The position numbers and the translations under genes were made by a program. A model generated the notes under the pieces. The model had not been told where the DNA came from and did not search any database. It saw nothing but the letters and a program-made list of their open reading frames with translations. This document shows positions 1 to 8,500 of a stretch of 62,244 nt of DNA, one piece after another. The stretch is from Thermoanaerobaculum sp. (GTDB lineage: Bacteria > Acidobacteriota > Thermoanaerobaculia > Multivoradales > UBA5704): NCBI GenBank assembly GCA_021154885.1, contig JAJKHS010000097.1, forward strand, positions 1-62,244. The letters run 5' to 3'. Within the stretch, counting starts at the first letter, position 1; every line of letters starts with the position of its first letter.

Positions 1-150
1 CGGCTCGTGGCTTCGAAGGTCTCAGCATCTGGCGTTGTGATGAGCACCTATGTTCCGGCTGGAGATATTGCGCTTGGCACAGTTGGTTAAGCCTAGCCGA
101 GCGCGAAAGAATTGACCGGCACGCCAAGATGGCGAAGGTCGGCCTGACTG

Positions 151-1086
151 TCACAGTGCGAGGCTCTCCTTCAGCATGGTGAGACCGAACGCCCACTGGC
201 CGTCCGCCGTGCCAAGCTTCAGCGCGCCGGCCTGTAGCCGCTGATAGAACTCGCCGAGCGCAAGCGTGGAGTCGAGCGTCTCCGCGCCGGTGGCCCCCAG
301 GTGCTTCATCTGGCGGGCGACGTACAACTGCAACGTGCCCACGAGCGCCGCCGCCAGCCGGCGGTTGTAGATGAAGCGGTCGGGGAGCCCGACGGATCGT
401 CTGCCGTCGTAGGCCGAGAGCAGGTGCAGGCTGGTGCCCTCGTCCATGCGCAGGAATACGGAGAGCACAGCGAGATCGTAGAAGGCTTCCATCGGACCGG
501 CCGTGGCCCAGTCGAGCATCAGGATCGCCTCGCCGTCGTAGACGATGTTGGTGGGGTTGAGATCGTTGTGGCCGACGACCAGGGCTCGTTCGCTGGTCGG
601 TGGCTCCTCGGCGAGCACGCGCCGGGCCGCGTCGCGGGCAAAGTTCGGGACGGCGAAGTCGGCTAGGAAGCCTTCCCAGAGCCGGGCGATGAACTCGCGG
701 GGTTCGCGCATGCGCGCGTCGGCGGGGAGTGGGAGCGCGTGGATGCGGCGCACGGTGCGGCCGAGCTGGATGAGTGCGGCTTCGTGGGTGCGCGGGTCCC
801 GGTAGAAGGCCGCGAACGAGTGGTCGGCGACGAACGCAGTCAGGACCGCGCGCCTTGGCTCGTCGACGTGGACGACGCGAGGCGCGAGGCCCGCGTCGGC
901 GGCGAGCCGTTGGATGTGGAGCGTACGGAGCCAGTCAGCGGCGCTCTCGCTCTCCGCGGCGACCTTGAGCACGAACGACTGGCCCGCGGCCTCGATGCGG
1001 TAGACGCCGGCGCCTGACAGGCCCGCGGCGATCCGGGTGATCGTGGTCGTGGGTCCTCTGAGGTCCGGCGGGAGGTAGTCGTCCAT
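151..1086 (-). CDS. Aminoglycoside/choline phosphotransferase-family (APH) kinase-like protein
   Basis: A 311-residue protein of the APH/choline-kinase fold, expected to transfer phosphate from ATP to a small hydroxylated substrate that cannot be named from sequence. The catalytic loop reads HNDLNPTNIV, matching the H-x-D-x-x-x-x-N Brenner motif, and is followed by LMLDWATAGP, which carries the metal-binding Asp. The nucleotide-lobe lysine is probably in SFVLKVAAE. The ORF is open upstream to 1275, but those 63 residues have no family similarity, so the ATG at 1086 (MDDYLPP) is chosen. The gene points left, while the attC-like site just beyond its start (1256-1332) is in plus orientation, so it would be a reversed-ORF cassette. 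Family is fairly sure; an antibiotic-resistance role is not implied. Confidence 0.75.
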   Translation of the reverse strand: MDDYLPPDLRGPTTTITRIAAGLSGAGVYRIEAAGQSFVLKVAAESESAADWLRTLHIQRLAADAGLAPRVVHVDEPRRAVLTAFVADHSFAAFYRDPRTHEAALIQLGRTVRRIHALPLPADARMREPREFIARLWEGFLADFAVPNFARDAARRVLAEEPPTSERALVVGHNDLNPTNIVYDGEAILMLDWATAGPMEAFYDLAVLSVFLRMDEGTSLHLLSAYDGRRSVGLPDRFIYNRRLAAALVGTLQLYVARQMKHLGATGAETLDSTLALGEFYQRLQAGALKLGTADGQWAFGLTMLKESLAL

Positions 1087-1255
1087 CAGCGCAGCATAGC
1101 AGGCCCCATCGGGTCCGCCGCCTGTAGAGGAGCACTGGAAAAATTTGGCGCCGCTCTTGCTGACATCGCCACCCACAAGGACTCTGTACCCTGCGAAATA
1201 GGTTCCTTGAGAAGAGTGGCAATAATGCCAAGCTGTTATGCTTGGGAAGAGGGGC

Positions 1256-1332
1256 GGCCAACCCTGGCGCTCCACCGGACGCCAACCGCACTATCGTGCG
1301 GCTGGCGCCGGTGAGCTTCTGAGGCGTTGGGC
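1256..1332 (+). other. attC-like integron recombination site
   Basis: A 77-bp imperfect palindrome with integron attC architecture. The left end is GGCCAAC (1256-1262) and the right end is GTTGGGC (1326-1332), matching the GTTRRRY core. The inner arms GCTCCACCGGACGCC and GGCGCCGGTGAGC pair except for two extra bases on the left arm; on the bottom strand these are an extrahelical T and G, as in classical attC hairpins. A central stem CCGCAC/GTGCGG closes the structure. The next gene starts about 50 bp downstream, normal cassette spacing. The left core has one mismatch to the perfect complement GCCCAAC. Confidence 0.8.
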
Positions 1333-1380
1333 GGACACGTCGATCGAAACTCAATAGTTGATCTCTCAAGAAAAACAGCC

Positions 1381-1752
1381 ATGTCAGCCAAACCACAGAC
1401 CATCGACGAGTACCTTGCACCTTTGAGCAACGAGAAGCGAGCTGCGCTTGAGAAGCTTCGAAGGGCCATCAAGTCCGCGGCGCCCGAGGCTGAAGAGTGC
1501 ATCAGCTACCAGATCCCAACCTTTCGTCTTGGCGGAAAGTTTCTTGTGTCCTTTGGCGCGGCCAAGAACCACTGCGCCTTCTACCCCGGGGCGTTCCCCG
1601 TGGAAGCCCACAAGGACGAGTTCAAGGCCTATGACACCAGCAAGGGCACCATCCGCTTTCAAGCGGAAAACCCCTTACCGGACACACTGGTGCGGAAGCT
1701 GGTAAAGTCTCGGATCGCGGAGCGCGCCGCCGGTGAACCAGAGCGTAGATAG
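1381..1752 (+). CDS. DUF1801 (YdhG-like) small protein
   Basis: A 123-residue DUF1801-family protein. It opens with TIDEYLAPL and continues with the family pattern of a helical segment (EKLRRAIKSAAPEAEE), a short strand region (ISYQIPTFRLGGKFLVSF), then KNHCAFYPG and a final GTIRFQAENPLP segment typical of YdhG/YdeI-like proteins. The ORF is open to 1327, but the ATG at 1381 gives the usual N-terminus. It begins 49 bp after the attC-like site, so it may be the last cassette of the array or flanking DNA. Its 3' end overlaps the next gene by 20 bp. Some relatives are described as iron chaperones; function here is unknown. Confidence 0.75.
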   Translation: MSAKPQTIDEYLAPLSNEKRAALEKLRRAIKSAAPEAEECISYQIPTFRLGGKFLVSFGAAKNHCAFYPGAFPVEAHKDEFKAYDTSKGTIRFQAENPLPDTLVRKLVKSRIAERAAGEPERR

Positions 1753-2563
1753 ACCGCAAACAAATCTTGGAGTCAAGACCTTGAGGATTCCTACATACCA
1801 CATCGACGCTTTCGCTGGGGCAATCTTCTCAGGAAATCCAGCCATGGTCTGCCCGCTGGATCGGTGGCTCGACGACGAGACCCTGCAACTCATTGCCAGG
1901 GAGAACAATCTCCCCGCAACAGCGTTCTTCGTCGAGCACGATGAGCACTATGAGCTTCGCTGGTATACCCCGACGGTCGAGCTGAATCTTTGCGGACATG
2001 GCACGGTGGCTGCTGCTGCGGTCATCTTCGAGTACACGGCTCCGTCGAAGGAGTCCGTAGCCTTCAAGACGAAGGGAGGGATCTTCAATGTCGTCAAGGA
2101 CGGTCCACGCATAAGCATGGATTTCCCCGTCCATGAAGCGGTCTCATGCGCGACAAAACCAGAGGATCTGGTACGCGCCTTGGGCAGAGAACCCAAGGAA
2201 ATCCTCAAGGCCACAAATTATCTGGCAGTGTATGAGGGCGAAGCAGATATTCGCGCCATCACTCCGAATCTGGAGCTTCTGAAAGAGGTGGATTGTCTCG
2301 GGGCGATCGTCACGGCGAAGGGGGAGGACGCCGACTTCGTCTCGAGATACTTTGCCCCGAAGCTTGGTATCGCCGAAGATGCCGCAACCGGTTCGACGCA
2401 CTGTACGTTAGCGCCGTATTGGTCCAAGAGCCTCGGGAAGCGAAAACTCCATGCAATCCAGCTCTCTCAGCGTCGAGGGGAGTTATGGTGCGAGTCTCTT
2501 GATGACAGAGTCAGAATTTCTGGAAAAGCCGTGCGCTACGCAGAGGGCTTTCTCTATGTGTGA
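1733..2563 (+). CDS. PhzF-family isomerase/epimerase-like protein
   Basis: A 276-residue PhzF-family protein, close to the family size. The N-terminus carries the hallmark YHIDAFAGAIFSGNPAMVCPL region, where the second-position acid used in proton shuttling is normally found further on (ARENNLPATAFF). The middle has LCGHGTVAAAAV and the C-terminal half has EDAATGSTHC, matching the DAATGS(A/T)xC signature. Members isomerise small acids such as dihydro-hydroxyanthranilate, but there are no phenazine genes nearby, so the substrate is unknown. The GTG at 1733 lies inside the DUF1801 gene; an in-frame TTG at 1781 is an alternative start closer to the conserved N-terminus. Confidence 0.85.
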   Translation: MNQSVDRPQTNLGVKTLRIPTYHIDAFAGAIFSGNPAMVCPLDRWLDDETLQLIARENNLPATAFFVEHDEHYELRWYTPTVELNLCGHGTVAAAAVIFEYTAPSKESVAFKTKGGIFNVVKDGPRISMDFPVHEAVSCATKPEDLVRALGREPKEILKATNYLAVYEGEADIRAITPNLELLKEVDCLGAIVTAKGEDADFVSRYFAPKLGIAEDAATGSTHCTLAPYWSKSLGKRKLHAIQLSQRRGELWCESLDDRVRISGKAVRYAEGFLYV

Positions 2564-2775
2564 AGACGTTCCGGCGGCGCGACACCGGCGATCCGGTCTA
2601 CGTTTACGTGCTCCTGGAGTTCCAGTCTCTGTTGCTGGAAACGCGGTTCGGTCCCCACGCAGTCTGCCGCCCTTGCCTCTCTCCAACGCCGGCAGCAGCC
2701 TACCGTTTCCTGAAGGACCTGACCTGTGGTAGCATCTCTACCTTGATCTCCCGCAGGAAGGTACCGCCCACATAA
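2560..2775 (+). pseudogene. Remnant of Rpn/PD-(D/E)XK recombination-promoting nuclease
   Basis: Immediately after the PhzF stop, an open stretch of about 71 codons includes TGDPVYVYVLLEFQS, closely resembling the core strand of Rpn (RpnA-like) putative transposase/nucleases, where the E-x-Q of the PD-(D/E)XK site lies. The sequence then loses similarity and ends early (Rpn proteins are about 300 residues), and no plausible start or RBS is seen. Read as a decayed fragment; identification rests on one motif. Confidence 0.4.
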
Positions 2776-2829
2776 GCTGCGAGCCGGGAAGGCGCCTGAC
2801 GCCATCCGCTTGAACGCTGTACAACCGTG

Positions 2830-2866
2830 GAGCTCACGCCACGGATCGTTGGACGTGCGTGAGCTC
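2830..2866. repeat. 10-bp inverted repeat upstream of hydrolase gene
   Basis: GAGCTCACGC (2830-2839) and GCGTGAGCTC (2857-2866) are perfect inverted arms around a 17-nt spacer, centred about 70 bp upstream of the hydrolase start. It could be an operator or the stem of an RNA hairpin; no run of T follows. The rest of 2776-2918 shows no gene. Confidence 0.4.
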
Positions 2867-2918
2867 GAACCCAAAACGCAGGATCCACTTCGCCATGGAC
2901 CCCCGAGAGGAGGGAAAG

Positions 2919-3740
2919 ATGACCGTCTCCGTCAACGGTGCTGAGCTGTTCTATTCGACGCGCGGCAATGGGCCGGCGTGCCTCGTCCTGAGCGGCGTCG
3001 GCACGAAGCCGTACGAGCGCATGACGCCGCCCCAACTGAGCGACCGCTTCCGGCTCGTCTACGTCGACCTGCGCGGCAGCGGACAGTCGACGGGCGAGCC
3101 CACCGATCTCACCTTCGACGTGCTCGCCGACGACCTCGAGGCCATCCGGGTCGATCTCGGGGTTGAGCGGATCGTCGTCCTGGGGCACTCGATCATGGGC
3201 GTGCTCGCCATCGAGTATGGCAGACGCTGCCCCGCCACCGTCTCGCACGTGATCACGGCGGGTGTCCCACCCAGCGGCGACATGGCCCTGGTGGCGGCGA
3301 AAGCCGCGTCTTTTTTCGAGGAGGACGCATCGGAGGATCGCAAGCAGGTCCTGCGGGACAATCTGGCCAGGCTGCCTGCGGGAGCGTCCATGGGTCAGGT
3401 CATGTTCGCGCAGACGCCGATGCGTTTCTTCGACGCACGCTTCGACGCCGTTCCGCTGTTTGCGGAGGCGGTCGCCAGGCCGCAGTTTCTCCAGCACGTC
3501 CTGGGGACGCTCACGCAAGGATGGGACGTCACCGTCGGAGCGAGCGGATTGAGCGTACCGATCTTCCTCGCTCATGGACGCTACGACTACACGGTTCCCT
3601 ACGTTCTCTGGGATGGCATCCCATCACAACTCCCCAACGCCAGACTGGAAATCTTCGAGCAAAGCGGGCACCAGCCATTCTTCGAGGAGCCAGACCGCTT
3701 CGTCGCGGCCCTGACGGACTGGATGGCCAGCCAGCGGTGA
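2919..3740 (+). CDS. Alpha/beta-hydrolase fold protein
   Basis: A 273-residue single-domain alpha/beta hydrolase, probably cytoplasmic since no signal peptide is seen. Nucleophile elbow GHSIMG (G-x-S-x-G), oxyanion region VLSGVG, acid in AHGRYDYTVP and catalytic His in SGHQPFFEEP are all present in the normal order. The substrate is not predictable. The ATG at 2919 is preferred over upstream starts (2859, 2895) because a strong GAGGAGGGA ribosome-binding site sits just before it. It stands alone between the cassette-like region and the foldase gene. Confidence 0.8.
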   Translation: MTVSVNGAELFYSTRGNGPACLVLSGVGTKPYERMTPPQLSDRFRLVYVDLRGSGQSTGEPTDLTFDVLADDLEAIRVDLGVERIVVLGHSIMGVLAIEYGRRCPATVSHVITAGVPPSGDMALVAAKAASFFEEDASEDRKQVLRDNLARLPAGASMGQVMFAQTPMRFFDARFDAVPLFAEAVARPQFLQHVLGTLTQGWDVTVGASGLSVPIFLAHGRYDYTVPYVLWDGIPSQLPNARLEIFEQSGHQPFFEEPDRFVAALTDWMASQR

Positions 3741-3851
3741 CGTCTCCGGCATCTCCGGCCCTGGGGCGGGCGCCAAGCGGGCTCTCTGCTACACTGCCGT
3801 GCTCACATCCGGCGGCGGCCCACCCGGCCCCCGCCTTTCAAGGAAGCCAAT

Positions 3852-4997
3852 ATGAACCAGAAGACCCAGCCCCGTTTGACGTTCCTGGTCCTGGGGCTCG
3901 CCCTGCTGCTCGCCGCCTGGAGCGCCTGCAAGCCCGCCGACAAGAAGGGGGAGGCGACGCCCGGCACGACCTCCTCCACCTCCACGGCCGCCGCCAACTC
4001 GGGTCCACCGCTTCAGCGCAGCCAGCAGGCGGCACAGACTCCCGGCGCGGGATCTCCCGCCTTCAGCATTACGCCGCCCAGCCCGGCCGCCCCCGGGGTG
4101 CCCCCGGAGAAAATGCCGGACGTGGTGGCCAAGGTGAACGGCCAGGCGATCAAGAAGGACGACCTGCTCAAGGGTGCCCAGGTGGTGCAGATGAGGAGCG
4201 CCCAGATGGGCCAGCCGGTCGCCCTGACGCCGCAGGTCTACCGCCAGGTGCTCGACGAGCTGATCGGCATCACCCTGCTCCAGCAGGAGGCCAAGGCCCA
4301 GGGCATCGCCCCCAGCGAGCAGGAGCTCGATCAGCAGGTGGCGGCGCGCAAGAAGCAGTTCCCCAGCGAAGAGATCTACCAGAAGGCCCTCAAGCAGACG
4401 GGGCTCACCGAGGCGCTGCTGCGCCAGCAGACGCGCGACCAGATCGCCGTCCAGAAGTACGTCGAGACCAAGGTGATCCCCGGCGTCACCGTCCCCGACC
4501 AGGCTGCCAAAGACTTCTACGACAAGAACAAGGATCAGATCCACTCGCCCGAGCGGCTGCACGTGCGTCACATCCTGATCGGGGTCAATCCCAAGGGTGC
4601 CCCCGCGGACAAGGAGAAGGCGCGAGCCAAGGCCGAGGATCTTCTCAAGCAGATCCAGGGCGGCGCGGACTTCGCCAAGCTGGCCCAGGCCAACTCGGAC
4701 GATCCCGGCTCCAAGCCCAACGGCGGCGATCTCGGCTGGATCAGCCCGGGCACGACGCCGCCGACCTTCGAGAAAGCCGCCATGGCCCTCAAGCCGAATC
4801 AGGTGAGCCCGGTGGTCGAGAGCCCCTTCGGCTTTCACGTCATCCAGCTCCTCGAGCGCCAAGCTGCGGGGACGGTCCCCTTCGAGCAGGTCAAGGACCG
4901 CATCGGCATGATGCTCAAGCAGAAGCAGACCCAGGAGCTGGTGCAGGCGCGGATCAAGGACCTGCGGGGGAAGGCGAAGGTGGAGGTGTATATCTAG
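3852..4997 (+). CDS. SurA/PrsA-like peptidyl-prolyl isomerase lipoprotein (PpiC domain)
   Basis: A 381-residue exported foldase-like protein. A hydrophobic signal (residues 9-25) ends in AWSAC, with Cys26 the probable lipidated residue; Trp at -3 is unusual for a lipobox, so lipidation is likely but not certain. After a Pro/Ser/Thr-rich linker, residues 90-220 form a SurA-N-like chaperone domain (VVAKVNGQAIKKDDLL). Residues 237-335 are a parvulin domain with LHVRHILI, FAKLAQANSDDPGS, GGDLGWI and PFGFHVIQL motifs. Such proteins help fold proteins in the cell envelope. It is a single-gene unit. Confidence 0.88.
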   Translation: MNQKTQPRLTFLVLGLALLLAAWSACKPADKKGEATPGTTSSTSTAAANSGPPLQRSQQAAQTPGAGSPAFSITPPSPAAPGVPPEKMPDVVAKVNGQAIKKDDLLKGAQVVQMRSAQMGQPVALTPQVYRQVLDELIGITLLQQEAKAQGIAPSEQELDQQVAARKKQFPSEEIYQKALKQTGLTEALLRQQTRDQIAVQKYVETKVIPGVTVPDQAAKDFYDKNKDQIHSPERLHVRHILIGVNPKGAPADKEKARAKAEDLLKQIQGGADFAKLAQANSDDPGSKPNGGDLGWISPGTTPPTFEKAAMALKPNQVSPVVESPFGFHVIQLLERQAAGTVPFEQVKDRIGMMLKQKQTQELVQARIKDLRGKAKVEVYI

Positions 4998-5003
4998 GAG
5001 GGG

Positions 5004-5488
5004 TTACCGCCGCTGAAACTCCGGCGACCCCAGCAGCATCCCCACCACCTCCTGGGCCGGCGTCGGCGCCCCCTTGACTGCGGCCCTGGGGCCGGCAAGG
5101 CGGGCCAGGATAGCGGTCTCCTGTTCCTGTCCCTCGGAGAGCAGGAGCGGCGGATAGACGTTCATCGCCTCCTGCCACGACTGCGGCGGACGCGGCGACC
5201 CGGGCGAGTTGAGCGCGGCGAGGTCCACCTTGACCCCGGCGAGCCTGCCCGACGCGAGCTGCAGCCCGAAATTCAGGCGCGACAGCAGGGTGCCCGAGTT
5301 CATCCACGCTTCGTTGCGGTCGGTATAGCCGGTCGGCGGCTGATAGGAGTAGAGCGGCTCGCCGAGCCTGGCGACCTCGATCACGTCGGCTTGCGTGTAG
5401 CCGCCGTCTGGGGACGGGGATTTCCGGCGCAGGCGAGACAGGTGAGGCCGAGGATCAGAGCTGTGGAGGTGGTGCGTGCTGACGTCAT
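5004..5488 (-). pseudogene. Broken DUF1800 gene fused to a lipoprotein-like start
   Basis: The distal part encodes a C-terminal DUF1800 signature (RLGEPLYSYQPPTGY, WMNSGTLLSRLNF, LLGSPEFQRR). Just before it lies GGYTQADVIEVAR, which in intact DUF1800 proteins sits well upstream of the LGEPLYSYQPPTGY part, so an internal segment is missing. In another frame, an ATG at 5488 with a GGAG site starts a 35-residue lipoprotein-like peptide (LGLTCLACAGN lipobox) that stops inside the fragment. The whole is best read as a deletion remnant of a larger DUF1800 protein (normally about 500 residues). Confidence 0.6.
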
Positions 5489-5596
5489 GGATCGCGCTCC
5501 TTCCGCTCAAGGGTATCGCAAAGGGCGGGCCAGGCGCTTTCTCGTAGCAGGACAACGGCGGATAGCGCCTTTTGGGATATCCTTGCAGTGTCAGAG

Positions 5597-8500
5597 ATGA
5601 ACAACAAGGGGAATTCTGACCCAGACTCCTGGCGTAGCAGCCTCTTTCTGAGCTTCAACGGCTCGGACCGAGAGGCCGTGGTCGAAATCTGCCGGCTCCT
5701 TGAAGGCCGCGGCATCTCCACCTTCCTGGATGAAAAGGATCTGGTGCCCGGTCAGCCGTGGCCGGACGCCTTGGAGCAGGCCTTGGCAGAAACCGGAGCC
5801 GTGGCCGTGTTCCTCGGCAGGGACGGTCTCGGCGCTTGGCAGAAGCGGGAGATGTGGTTCGCCCTCGACCGCCAAGCTCAAGCAGAGAAAGCGGGCGCGA
5901 AGTTCCCGGTAATTCCCATCCTGCTCCCTGGCGCCAATCCCAGCGCCGGCTTCCTTTTCCTCAACACGTGGGTCGACCTCCGGCGCGGCCCGGACGACCT
6001 TGAGGCTCTGGACCGCCTGGCGCGAGCGCTCCACGACGGAGCTTCCACCGAATCCAAAGAGCCCCTATCGTCCATCTGTCCCTACCGCGGCCTCGAGCCC
6101 TTCGGGGAGGAAGACGCGGCCTTCTTCTGCGGCCGGGAAGCCTTCTCCGACCGTCTCCTGGAGGCCGCTCTCAAGAGCTCTTTCGTAGCGGTCGTCGGGC
6201 CCTCCGGCAGCGGCAAGTCCTCCGTGGTCCACGCGGGCCTCATCCCCCGGCTGCGCCGGCAGCGCCCGCCAGCACCGGCGTGGGACGCTGTCTCCTTTAC
6301 TCCAGGCGAGCGCCCCTATCACCGGCTGGCGGCGGCCTTGCTGCCCCTCCTCGAGCCGGAGATGAGCGAGGTCGACCGGTTGAAGGAATCCGCGAAGCTG
6401 GGAGACTCCTTGGCCGATCGCAGCATCCGCTTGGAAGACACCCTGAGCCGGATACTGGAAAAGTCCAAAGGCACCGGCCGCCTGCTCCTCGTTGCTGATC
6501 AGTTTGAGGAACTGTTCACCCTGACCACCGGCGCAGCCATCTGGAAACGGTTCGCTGATGACCTTCTGGCCGTGACGGAGAAGCTACCCATCACCCTCGT
6601 GCTGGCGCTTCGAGCGGATTTCTATGATCGCGCCCTTACCTTCAGCCGTGAGTTGAGCGACCGGTTGGAAGGAGCCCTGGTCAACCTCGGCCCGATGCGG
6701 CGGGAGGAGCTCGCTCGGGCTATCCAGGAACCCGCCACGCGCGTGGGCCTGGAGTTCGAGTTGGGGCTGGTCGGCCGCATCTTGGACGACGTGCGAGAAG
6801 AGCCAGGTAATCTGCCGCTCCTCGAATTCGCCCTCACCGAGCTTTGGGCGAGGCGGTCGGGTGGCTCGCTGACCAACAATGCCTATAGGGAGAGCGGCGA
6901 AGTGGCGGGGGCCATCGCCCAACGGGCCGAGAGGGACTTCGAAAAGCTGTCACCAGAGCAGCAGAGGGCTGCGCATCGGGTATTCACCGAGTTGGTCCGT
7001 GTGGCGCGCCCCGAGGACGGGAGCCGAGACACGCGGCGACGGGCCAAGCTTGAGGACTTTGAGGATGCGGCCCAACAGGTGGTGGCCAGATTGGCTGCGC
7101 CTGCAACCCGGCTGCTGGTGACCGGGAGGGACGAGAAAGGCAAGAATGTCGTGGAGGTGGCTCACGAGGCCCTCATCCAGACCTGGGAACGGCTGCGGAG
7201 ATGGCTGGATGAGGACCTGGACTTCCTACTATGGCGTGAGCGGCTCCGCGCCTACCTTTCTGACCATGAGCGGAGCGGAGCCCTCTTGAGCGGTGGCCCC
7301 CTCGCCGAGGCGAACCAGTGGTTGGGTGAGCGCAGGAAGGATCTGGGCGCCGAAGAGGCGACTTTCATCGCGGCCAGCATCAAGGCCCGCGATACCGAAA
7401 GGGCCGCCCAAGCTCGCCGGCAGCGCAGATTGATCTTGGCCGGGCTCGGCGTCGCCGTGCTGATAGCGGTGCTGGGAGCCATCGCAGGCTGGCAGGCTAT
7501 CAGGGCGAAACGGCAGGCTGAAGAAGCACGCGTGGATTCGATCCTCGCGCTCCAGGATTCAATTCAGGACCCGGCTGTGATGGCGCTTTTGGCACTGGAA
7601 ATCGACCAGATTCCGGCCCCCCGAGCCAAGGCATCTCTGGATGCCGTCCGTTTCGCGCAACGCCCAGCCATGAGCATGCTTCCCATAGCGATTCTCCGAG
7701 GACACGAGGAGGAGGTCGTAGACGCCGCTTTCAGTCCAGACGGCACGCGAGTGGTTACCGCCTCTTCCGATGGCACGGCCCGAGTTTGGAATGCTGGCGG
7801 CTTCGGCAAGCCCGTCATTTTTCGAGGTCATAAGGGCTCCCTGTATAGTGCGTCTTTCAGCCGGGACGGCTCCCGGATCGTCACCGCCTCCCAGGATGGC
7901 ACCGCTCGGATCTGGCACGCGGACGGCTCCGGCAAGCCCGTCATTCTTCGCGGCCATAAGGGCCCTGTGTGGAGCGCCACCTTCAGCTTGGACGGCTCAC
8001 GAGTCCTCACTTCTTCGGTGGATAGCGCCCGGGTCTGGAATACCGACGGCTCCGGCGAACCCCTCATCTTTCGCGAGCCCGCGGGTTCGCACCTCACCGC
8101 GGACGCCGCCTTCAACTCAGCCGGCTCGCGTATTGTCACCGGCTTCCTGGACGGCACCGCGTGGGTCTGGAACGCCGACGGCTCCGGCAAGCCCGTAGTC
8201 CTCCGCGGGCATAAGAAAAGTGTGGTGACGGTCGCTTTCAGTCCAGATGGCTCTCGGGTTCTGACCGCTGCTGAAGATGGCACCGCCCGGGTGTGGAAAA
8301 CCGACGGATCAGGCGAGCCTCTTGTCCTCCGTGCACACAAGGAAGGAAGACTGGTCGCCGCGTTCAGCCCTGATGGATCTCGCATACTTACCGCCCTCGG
8401 AGACAAGACTGCCCGAGTTTGGAATGCTGACGGGTCCAGCAAACCTGTCGTCCTCGACGGGCAGGGCTTGATCGACAGCGCTGACTTCAGCCCCGATGGC

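Noticed and set aside
86-92. GTTAAGC core-like heptamer at the left end
   Set aside because: It matches GTTRRRY, but no complementary left core or hairpin arm is present in the 85 bases before it, so an attC cannot be supported.
2818-2852. GTACAAC...GTTGGAC with inner CCGTGG/CCACGG stem as an attC candidate
   Set aside because: It is far shorter than an attC, with no extrahelical bases, and overlaps a stronger 10-bp inverted repeat at 2830-2866.
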